Positions 55,798 to 64,000 of a stretch of DNA of 64,000 bases are shown one piece after another; the first letter of the stretch is position 1, and every line of letters starts with the position of its first letter. The notes below the pieces were generated by a model. The model did not search any database. It was given only the letters and a program-made list of their open reading frames with translations, and was not told the origin of the DNA. Origin of the DNA: Hymenopellis radicata (taxonomy: Eukaryota > Basidiomycota > Agaricomycetes > Agaricales > Physalacriaceae); NCBI GenBank assembly GCA_015501595.1, contig JADNRX010000225.1, forward strand, positions 25,262 through 89,261. Direction: 5' to 3'. The position numbers and the translations under genes were made by a program.

Positions 55798-56888
55798 ATG
55801 AAGGCATTTTCCAACGAGCTCTCCACTGATGTTCTTCGTCTTCTGCTTGAAACCACCGCACTCGACGATCGCAAGACGGCACTGTCCTTGGTATTGCTTT
55901 CCAAACCTGTCCGAGAATGGTGTGTCTTTTCACAAACGATAGCTGAGAGTACCCCTCATCGTCACTCAATGCTAGGATTGACCCCATCATCTACCGTCGT
56001 GCTGTTCTAACTATGCAGAATATCCTCCAATTTGAGCGCACCATCCGTGTGCGGAACGACACGGCGTTTTTCGCCAGGAACGTCCGCGTCTTGTCTTTCA
56101 ACTTTAAGCAGACGCTAGAGCCTTCTCAAGCCGCTGCGCACATCCTCTCCATCTGTACCGGCATCAGATCCCTCGCCTGGCAGACTCTTCCCACCTGCTT
56201 CCCGCGAACAAACAGCATGTCTTTGACGCACATGTACCTCGACGAACCGTCAAGCCACCACATGGCTCTCCTGCCATCAAGCGTCACCCACCTAGCCCTC
56301 TCTGCCGAGACTTTCAACGATGTCGAAACACTCAACGTGATGGGTACGCGCGCACCCAACCTCACGCACATCATGCTTTACGATCTTGGAGTCGACTTTG
56401 ACAACCACTTCCCCGCGCACTACATCCATTACCTCTTATCTAACCTTCCATCAGCTGTCAAGTATGTTATCGTGGTCTTCCCTCCTACGCCACGCGGCGG
56501 CACCCACTCCTTCGCGCGCTTCATCTCGCAGCTCAAAGATCCGCGCTTCGTGCCCGTTTGTCTGGAGGCTAGGTATCATCGTGATGCCATTCCGGGTTTG
56601 GCCTGCTACGCGCACGACCACGACATTGCCGACGATTGGGGATACAGGTTGGGGAAGGACGAAGATGTGTGGACGTTTGCAGAGGAATTCGCGCGCGAGC
56701 GGGAGGCGTCTGGATTCCTGGATACGTTGCCTGACCATGGACCCATCGGCGAACCAGGTATTCCCACCAGGGACTTTCTCGGCGCCTTCTTAGCGATGAT
56801 GAGTATGGGTGGGCGACAGATGGGCCGTGATGACAATAATGATGTTGATTCTTCGAGCGGCAGTGATTTGATAGCGAATGAACGATAG
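55798..56888 (+). CDS. F-box-like basidiomycete protein (copy 3, intact)
   Basis: Exons 55798-55919 and 55976-56888 (56-bp intron) give 344 aa, close to the left-arm gene over the whole body. It begins MKAFSNELSTDVLRLLLETT, then LSLVLLSKPVREWIDPIIYR, an F-box-like start. It continues through FFARNVRVLS, ILSICTGIRSLAWQTL, LPSSVTHLALSAETF, ARFISQLKDPRFVPVCLEAR, DDWGYRLGKDEDVWTF and LDTLPDHGPIGEPGIPTRDF, and ends in an Asp/Asn/Ser-rich tail ANER. It shows the native C-terminus that the left copy lost to a MITE. Function unknown. Confidence 0.82.
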
Positions 56889-58024
56889 CGATTAATTCTG
56901 CTCCGCCTCGCTATGAACAGTACGGTCATCAAGGCTGGTAGTATTGTTGTTAGTCCTCTTTTGTACTTACCGCGTATAGTTAACAGAAATGTAACAGTAG
57001 TGAATGATCCAATGCGAATCCCGTTAGGGCTTTTCCCATTTTGCCTCTTTCACTTCAGATCCCAGGACGAATGAGCTGCGTCCAGTCAGCGAACTTCGGT
57101 GCTGAGTTCACGAGTCCGCTAACGAAGAAATAAGTGGATGTCTGGCGGAGGACTCATGAGGCGGCTCCGTTAAGATGAAGCCCTCGACATATCTACGCCC
57201 AGACCTGCTCCCGCATAGACGAAGACATTGAGTATCCAGGATTAGGATGGAGGAGAGACGTCTATGGGCGTCATCGGCAGCATCCGTATCGCCGATCAAA
57301 TATCATTCCTTTTCCGACCATCACTGTCCAGGCGCTCTCCTTCAGGTCTCTCTTGTTATCGATTTCAGGCTCCGCCCGCACGACATCTACTGGCACGTCG
57401 AGCCCCCACCGGACCCTGCAGCTCGTCAGGCCAAGTTGCCAAATGGGTTCCGGTCGAATGCGACATATGTCCTTCCTTCCTTCTGCCACCGGTGTCTACG
57501 TAGCGTGTTATAGGGTCAACACGGGAACTTGCCTACTGGCGCCTACTTCGGTCTACTATTAAAGAGCGCTCTGGCTTTCCTCCGACGTGCACGACGAGCA
57601 TACTGGTGACTCCTACTCGGCCACACAAATCTCTCACACTACATTGTGGGGCTAATCTGCACATTTGGGACAAATAAGAACCGCGTAAAACGTGTTTTAC
57701 ACATGTCGTGTGGGAGAGTCGTACGTGCGCTGACAGCTATCATTCTGCTTGGCGCCTAATGGTGCATTGTTACCAGATGCGGACGAAGGAAGTTCCTATT
57801 CTAGCTAGGACAGACTATTTGCGGAACAAGACCAGCGCCAGCCTCATGTTCGCCGTGGTAACGATGTACAGCAATGTCATTGTTTTCAGGACCCTTAATC
57901 TCTCTACAAGCGCCCCGGAGATGCACTCATTGTGCCAAATCGGAGCATCTAATATGCCCTGACGCATATATAAGGAGGATCTCGTCCGTACTTACCATTA
58001 ATATCATCCTCTTTCTTGCCAACC
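56889..58024. other. flank shared with left arm; conserved coding-like pieces upstream of gene W
   Basis: 56889-57000 matches the flanks near 3950 and 11060. At 57370-57440 the piece YWHVEPPPDPAARQAKLPNG and at 57776-57830 MRTKEVPILARTDYLRNK are conserved in the left arm (10600 and 10450), so they are likely exons of gene W or of a neighbour. I could not join them to the gene with confidence. Confidence 0.5.
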
Positions 58025-58834
58025 ATGTCACGGCGACCAACGCACCACGCGTCCTCGAGCAGGCAACACAGCGCCGGTGGAAGCAGTATCTACAACTACC
58101 AGATCCGCGTCTCTTTCCAGTTCACGACCTTCGAAAGCAGCGCCGAATACCTCGGGAGTCCTAGGGCGGCTATCTCTGCGCTGGGAGATTACGTTCTCAG
58201 CGACGCAAGCCGGTCTCTTAAAGTGTGCGTTCCTTTGCTTCTTGAATCGCTCTTTCTGCTCCTACTCATATTGTCGTAACAAGACTACACTACGGGCAGG
58301 AGATCGAAAACCCAACGCGAGGGTTTCATCGCCATAGGTATTTTTTTATCTGCCTTCTCATCGCGCTGATAGCAGCCATTCGCAGTATGGTCTGACCCGG
58401 ACCTACACATCCCCAGCGAAGCCTACGGCCGCTACATGGCGCGCGCACTAGCACGGCGCGGGGCGGCCGAAGACATCTGGCTCGACGCCGAGTCCTACTT
58501 GTGGGGCGTCCTCTCCTCGCCCGTCGTCTCCATCCAGATCATCCGCCTCAAGAAGGCTAACGAGCGGGATGGGAGTAAAGTGATACCGCTTATAGCAGAC
58601 TGGACGAGCCGCTCGAGGAAGTGCGAGGGATACCGCGATCATTGGTTTAATGCAACGATCAATGTGAAGGAAGATGAGTTTATGGTGTTGACGGGGTGGG
58701 ATGGGGTTGAGGCGCAGTGGCAGGCGAGAGTGGCGGGGACGGAGTATGCGAGTGGGTTTCAGAGGATACTGCAGTATGCTACTGTTGATACGAGGACAGT
58801 GAGGCTGAAGAGGTATTCGAGGTTCATTCAGTAG
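58025..58834 (+). CDS. gene W, 228-aa unknown protein
   Basis: Three exons (58025-58224, 58300-58337, 58386-58834) give 687 bases in frame. The middle exon is only 38 bp. The protein starts MSRRPTHHASSSRQHS and has SIYNYQIRVSFQFTTFESSA, then WSDPDLHIPSEAYGRYMARA, GAAEDIWLDAESYLWGVLSS, HWFNATINVKEDEFMVLTGW and ends RLKRYSRFIQ. I do not recognise the family. A TATATAAGG stretch (57967-57975) lies ~50 bp upstream of the ATG and is also kept in the decayed left copy. The left copy lost the ATG and exons 2-3, so this is the only complete copy. Confidence 0.65.
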
Positions 58835-59744
58835 GTGACTGGACACGGACAAGTCGACTTGGGTTCTGAGCGACGTGCAATTATTTCTGAGCACTTTGTA
58901 CTACTACATGAAGTTTATGATGTGATGTCTAAAATACGTTTTCAGGATCACGTACAGAAGGAGTCGCGGCGATAACCGTGGCGCTCTTGACTTGAGTGCG
59001 CAAAGGGGCTTGTCAGTTATTCGACTCAGCATTGATTGAGGTAACAATGTGGCTTTGTAACTCACGGTAGGACGCAGAAATAAAAGCATGCATCGGCCGC
59101 AACACCTCCTCGACTGGTCTGTCATACAGCGACAAGGTGAAACGGAAAGAACCATAACATACTCTGAATAGAACATTATCCTTCATGCAGCGGGCAGGAT
59201 GTCGATGTGGCTTGAAAGTCCTGCATAACTTCAGGAAACTTGTCATCTGTGGAGTTTACTTACAGCGGTTCGAGGAAGAATAGGATGACTCTGGAAAGTG
59301 ATTCCGTCTGGAACGACATGGCTCGGCCCAAGACTGCGAAAATATCGACCTAGTAGAAGGCCGATGAAAGGCAGGATAAAATGCGGATTACCTGAATGAA
59401 AGCCTGTAAGTAAGTACTCATCGTATAGACGAGCATTATTCGTTGTCCTTGTTGGGGGGTGTTTGTCCGGGCACGAGAATCATCACGTGCAGAGTCTTTT
59501 TTCATCTTTCATTTGCCATCCTTGTCTTCCTCTGCCAGTTGCGTTGTCGCTGGTCTTGAAAGTAGGCGCAGATATCATTTACTACCGCGAGACAGTTATC
59601 CTCTTTGTACGTCACTTCTCAAACTGCCTCCTCATCGCGCTGATAGATCCCTCTTCCGTTGCTCCACAGAAAATAAATTCCTTTGTACTCGCGCCATTCT
59701 AGACCTGCCTACTTCCTCCGACTTGCCGGCGGACTTGACCCAGC
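58835..59744. other. intergenic, F-box gene 5' flank at its right end
   Basis: No gene recognised at 58835-59400. 59440-59744 matches the left-arm F-box promoter (9718-10000) inverted. Confidence 0.45.
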
Positions 59745-60291
59745 ATGTCGAACGTATCCGGCTTCTGCCAGAACTGCGTCTCACTTCTCATCCCTCCACC
59801 CAACCACGAATCCTCTCATTCGGCCCGTGCAGCTGAATTGTTATGCTGCAACGACCCTCTACTTCTTTCCGAGCTTGCAGTCTTCAAGTACGATGTCACA
59901 GAATGGGAATCAATCGTGGCTCAGCTACAAGGGAAGATATCCCAAGTACAAGCGTTCCTCGACCCGCTGGTAGCAGCACGCATGAACGCTGAAGCGCGCC
60001 TTAAAGACACTAAATCCCTTCTTCGTCCCATATGCCACATGCCGAACGAGATATTGATGCAGATATTCCTCTTTTGCATTCCCTCGTTCCCAGCCGTTGC
60101 GACAGCGTACAACGCGCTCGATTCGACCACGGTTCCGTGGACACTGACTCATGTCTGCCAGCGGTGGAGAAACCTTGCACGTTCTCTGCCGAATCTGTGG
60201 TCCTACGTGAAAGTAGATTTTGAGCGCCAGCGTCTCGTTACCGTATTCAAAGCGAAGATGTTCGTAGACATGTGCCGGAGATGTCCGGGCA
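59745..60291 (+). pseudogene. F-box gene, right copy, truncated
   Basis: The first ~180 residues match the intact left-arm protein (FCQNCVSLLIPPPNHESSHS, RPICHLPNEILMQIFLFCIP, WTLTHVCQRWRNLARSLPNL, KAKMFVDM), including the whole F-box. Homology stops at ~60288, where GC-rich CCGTGT repeats begin. The remaining ~340 codons would lie beyond the window if the following element is a clean insertion. Confidence 0.85.
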
Positions 60292-60344
60292 CAGGTATTT
60301 TACCGTGTAGGTGGACGTGTGCCCGTGTGGCCGTGCACGTGTAG

Positions 60345-61628
60345 CCCGTGTACGGGGCCGTGTTGACCGTGTGGAAGGGACACTGAGTGGCTGTGTGGGC
60401 GTGTAGTAACACCGTGACCGTTGAGCAGTAACACCGTGACGTCCAGCAGTAACACCGTTACGTCGAAGAATAACAGTGTGACGGGGAGGAGCTCTCCGGC
60501 AGTCTGTGTGTCTTCGTAGGTGTAGTTGGAAGTGGCGCATTGTCTTATCGGAACCAGCCGAACGGAAAGAAGCACTGCCGGTGCATACGTAAGTGCGGCT
60601 TTAAGGCGTTCGATGGGTCTTGGATTGAAACCATTACCATCTGGCAGGCATGCACGTTTGTATTCACACTTCCCTCTAATATTAATTAACAATCTCTCCC
60701 ATAACATGTGGGCTGTGGCACCGCTGCTTTGATATTTGCATACTTAGTGCTGGTCTTCTCAGCTTGCTCCAAACTTTCTTCTGTCGGAAACTCCTACGAC
60801 GCGTCTTTAGGGCTCTCTTTTACTCTAGCTACGACGACACGCGAAAGCGCATAGCGACCCGAGCGCAACTTTAAATCTAGGACCACACTAGGCGACTCAA
60901 GATTCATCTTACTGCAATTGCCTGGTACTATCGTGCATCTTACCATCGCGACTTCGACACAGTACTGAGGCCATCAGAATCAGCCGACCGCTGTTCCCGC
61001 CTCCTCACGACTGCCAGAAACTAGGATCATGCTGCTATGTAGCTCGAATTCTGTACTCCCTCGACGACCGCCACTGCTACTACAATGGAAACTCATTGCA
61101 CTGCGCGGTGGAGAAAACGTGACTTGATGCCTGTCCTTTGGTTTCCGCCCTCGGATGAGCCGTCCGCCTCCCAGTTCGACAATGTTTAAAGTCCTAACAG
61201 CGCGTCAAGCCTCAGTTGTCCCTTCTCCTGTTGTTCCTTCTTTAGCATCGCCTCAAATCGTGAGGGTGTGAGTGCAGGTGTGTGTCCGACTTATCCGTGA
61301 GGCTCGTCGCTGAAGTTCAGGAGTCATCGCTCACCATATCCTTCGACATAGTGTGTGCAATGCTCTTGATGGCGTGTCAACGTTCGCAGCTTGAACGTGA
61401 CCGTCCTCGCAGGCTTCCGCTTAAACTGGGCTACGACGAAGTGGTCTGTTCTTTACCTAACAATTGTTATCTCAACTAAGATCCGCTTAGGAAGAGCGTC
61501 ACCGGAATACCTCGCGATCCGCCGCTCGCTGCGTTGGGCGAAACGCAAGCCAAGAAGGTTGCCAAATTCTTCCTCTCTTCCCGAGTCCGAACGACCCACC
61601 GCGAACCCTCCTGGCTTAATCTATCCCC
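60345..61628. other. left part of the 3.7-kb element, no gene seen
   Basis: After the CCGTGT repeats there is an ACACCGTGAC repeat (AGTAACACCGTGACG, four diverged copies at ~60408-60485). No coding frame I can assign. Confidence 0.4.
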
Positions 61629-63275
61629 ATGGATGCAAATCCATTCACTATCCGTCGCGTACAGGCGAAAGCATCGCCCAAATCCATAATCATGTTGAAG
61701 AATTCTGGAATGGTTTCATATAATTGCGATCATGTACGGAGAGAGTCTTGTTTTGTACTAGCCATGCAGCTCCGATAGCGGCTATGGTACAGGTTATGAA
61801 AGGCGATAAAGAGCTCCGGGTCAAGATTGGATGCTGTTCCATTTCCGACTTTTTCTCAGCAGGGCGATGGCTGGATACCGCTGAAAGTTGCTGACGGCGC
61901 GGATATGGAAGGGGGCTCTTAGCGCCCGTGGAGAAACGGCCTTAATTCATCGACTGCTGTAAGTACCTTTCTCTGTCACCCTAACTCAAGGCTGATTCAA
62001 CCTGGGAAGTCCTGGCAAAGGTGCGGCGAGCCGACAGATATCAACTGTTTCAGGCCCTTGTGAAGCTTGGAGATTTCTGGTATCCTGCTCGTCTAATCCA
62101 GGTACACGGGAAGAAGTGGACCGCTAAACTCTGGAGACACTGTTATTTCCGGCAAACTCTACCCATCATCCCGGCGATGTTATCAAGATTGACGAGGAAT
62201 ACGTACGCGATGAGTGTTGGAAAGACACGAAGAGGCGTCGCCAGATGAGAGTAAGTCATGAGCTTCCTTAATAGTTGCATTCGGTGCGACAGCCCGCACA
62301 GGACTGGGGAACCGCTCGTGACGCGGCGTGGGATGACCAGGTCTAGAGACGGACGCGAGCCTATACTCAAGTATATTCATACTCATCATGCGAGTAACTC
62401 ATGCCTCAAGACCAATACTCACGACTCACGACTCTACTCAAGACTCTACTCTACTCAAGACTCTACTCGCGAGTATTCATGAGTCTTGAGTATACAAATA
62501 CTTGAGTATACTCAAGTATACTCACCAAATTAGACAGTCGGCAGATTTATTTAAGCCAGCAAGTAGGATATTGAGTTGTATTTATATTAGTAAGGACTTT
62601 TGTTGAGACTAGAGGTAAAGGTGGAGCAGGCTTACAACATATCTGCTGAGCTATTGCATGTAGATGAAGTGATGAGTATTCATGAGTATGAGTCTACTAA
62701 ATACTCATGGCACTAGATGTAGATTCACTACTCACCAAATACTCTAGACTCTACTCTACTCATCCGCGAGTATACTCTTGACTCACACAATGAGTACACA
62801 TTTATTCACGAGTATTTTTTATATTCTATACTCGCGTCCATCTCTAACCAGGTCAGCTACACAGGAAAGACATTGAACGGAGAGGAGAGGTTTTATCCTG
62901 TCGATGTTGATCTTGAGGCCATCTCGAATCTCGATGCTTGAAGATCGCATGTTTTCCCGCTCGAATGCCGCCGGTATAGCTGGAAACTGCCAGTGGGGCC
63001 TACACCAAGACGGATGGTCTCCTTATCAGGATGAGGTTGACAGGCCGTCATGGACCGACGACTTGGGCGCAGGATCATCCTCAGAGCTGGTGCCAATACG
63101 TGTTCTCCATCGTGATCTTCCGCTAGACACTGATGGCCACATTCAGCCTGGCAAGAACTTTGTGCACCTCACTCAGCATGGTGAGAAGCCGCCTCAACAG
63201 GCACCCGTACCAGCAAAACCGCGTCCGAAACCACGCCCGACAAGGAAGAAGAGTAAACAGTCCACGAAGAATTGA
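61629..63275 (+). pseudogene. decayed PWWP-like transposon-associated gene, interrupted by a MITE
   Basis: It starts MDANPFTIRRVQAKASPKS at 61629. The middle part has stops. At 62020-62140 it reads RRADRYQLFQALVKLGDFWY and PARLIQVHGKKWTAKLWRHC, the shape of a PWWP-like chromatin-reader segment often encoded beside KDZ-type transposons. A one-base shift follows, then HHPGDVIKIDEEYVRDECW and KDTKRRRQMR. Next come an intron from ~62250, a 508-bp MITE at its 3' border, and VSYTGKTLNGEERFYPVDVD onward. A shift or stop after AISNLDA and a Pro/Lys/Arg-rich tail (KPRPKPRPTRKKSKQ) ending at 63275 complete it. At least three lesions make it non-functional. Confidence 0.6.
62341..62848. mobile_element. 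508-bp hAT-type MITE (family G) at a splice acceptor
   Basis: Ends TAGAGACGGACGCGAG and complement of TAGAGATGGACGCGAG; 8-bp target duplication ACCAGGTC (62333-62340, 62849-62856). The interior is rich in ACTCAAGTATACTC words. The target sequence contains the intron's CAG acceptor, so the insertion duplicated the splice site. Confidence 0.9.
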
Positions 63276-64000
63276 GCATATTAAAGTTGTTCTATTTATT
63301 AAAACCACTTGTTCGTATACCAATACATCATGTGGCCATGCCTACCCTATTTGAAAGGTAAGAACCGTCTGTTTGCGCAGAGACAAGCGAGTAAGTCCCA
63401 GAACGTACGGTCTACCTCATCGAGAGGTTCTCTCCACGTACAGAATTTACTACATAATTTTGTCATGTATGTACAACACCGTATTCGGTTCTGAACTATA
63501 CCGGTGCGCAAAACGACTTATCCCTGTTCATCACATCCTTTGTAGTCGGCGGCGGGTGAGGAGGGATGACCGTGTCACTGCCTCGTCACGCCCAAGTAAC
63601 GCTACCGTGTCCGTCCCTGGACGTGGCCGTGTTGGCCGTGGAGCTTGAACGTGTGACAGTGTGGCAGTGTGGCCGTGGCCGTGTCGACCGTGTGGATGAC
63701 CGTGGACGTGTAAAGGGTGGCAGTGTGACCGTGTTGACTACCGTGTTGAACGTGTACACTGCCATCAATCACATATCCCTTTGAGGATTTCTTGACTTGT
63801 AGCACTCAATTACACCCTCTGGAAGGGCATATACATGTAATTCATGGTTATTTCTATGCTACACAAGGCAAGATAACTACGAGAACCATCAAAATGGGTG
63901 GGTTTTGGTGTTGGCCGTGTGGACCCTGCCCGTGTAGCACGTGTGACAGTGCACGGCTACCGTGTTGACCGTTGACCGTGCACGGCAAATTCTACCTGCC
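63276..64000. repeat. right subterminal CCGTGT repeat region
   Basis: No gene. Dense GTGTGGCCGTG/CCGTGTTGACC-type words at 63590-63760 and 63910-63990 mirror those at 60300-60480. Confidence 0.5.

Larger units (their letters stand above)
60292..63998 (+). mobile_element. candidate 3.7-kb DNA element with CCGTGT-rich ends
   Basis: The left end reads CAGGTATTTTACCGTGTAGG. The right end, as complement of 63998 leftward, reads CAGGTAGAATTTGCCGTGCA, a partial terminal repeat. Both ends are followed inward by dense CCGTGT/ACGTGT words (60300-60480; 63590-63760 and 63910-63990), as expected for subterminal transposase-binding repeats. It interrupts the F-box copy. The target duplication cannot be checked because the window ends at 64000. 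Confidence 0.5.

Overview
The window is nuclear DNA from a basidiomycete fungus, most probably an Agaricomycete. Genes are cut by many short introns (about 45-60 bp, GT-AG). The recognisable families (DUF6534 membrane protein, large F-box proteins, degenerate mushroom-type kinase, KDZ/CxC5/CxC6 and Tnp2/Plavaka transposases) are typical of that group. Few ordinary genes are intact. Most of the window is a duplicated, transposon-riddled region.

Large-scale layout: the region is an imperfect inverted duplication. Reading inward from the left are an F-box gene (8.1-9.7 kb, -), a decayed gene W (10.0-10.8 kb, -), an F-box-like gene (12.3-13.3 kb, -), hairpin-motif arrays, a dhh1-like pseudogene (14.9-15.9 kb, -), an unknown family Z (16.4-17.9 and 19.9-21.3 kb, -) and more arrays. 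The same items reappear on the other strand in the opposite order to the right: dhh1-like copy 2 (24-25.7 kb, +), arrays, family Z copy 3 (29.8 kb, +), dhh1-like copy 3 (51.1 kb, +), arrays, the F-box-like gene (55.8 kb, +), gene W (58.0 kb, +) and a truncated F-box gene (59.7 kb, +). About 30 copies of a ~35-bp imperfect palindrome change orientation at the same axis, 23.3-25.9 kb.

The most striking object is a ~19.9-kb DNA element at 30651-50554, inserted in family Z copy 3. It has matching terminal inverted repeats, a 7-8 bp target duplication, and an uninterrupted paralogous target at ~16.47 kb. It carries, all on +, a broken Tnp2/Plavaka-like gene, an SR-rich gene, a 716-aa KDZ-type transposase with CxC5 and CxC6 cysteine clusters, and a 628-aa accessory gene. 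It is itself a nest: an apparently intact 4.05-kb hAT transposon lies next to a hAT-type MITE inside an intron, two further copies of that MITE family interrupt genes, and Tc1/mariner-type MITEs interrupt coding exons. Removing each coding insertion with one target copy restores the reading frame.

Other mobile DNA includes a Tc1/mariner DD34E transposase broken by a MITE and a 16-bp duplication, two hAT-type elements over 1 kb, a 450-bp element that replaced the C-terminus of an F-box-like gene, and a candidate 3.7-kb element at the right edge that truncates the second F-box gene. The left edge holds the 5' part of a DUF6534 membrane-protein gene that runs off the window.

All joins across introns and insertions were made by eye. 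Exon borders are those that keep the frame and the family similarity.
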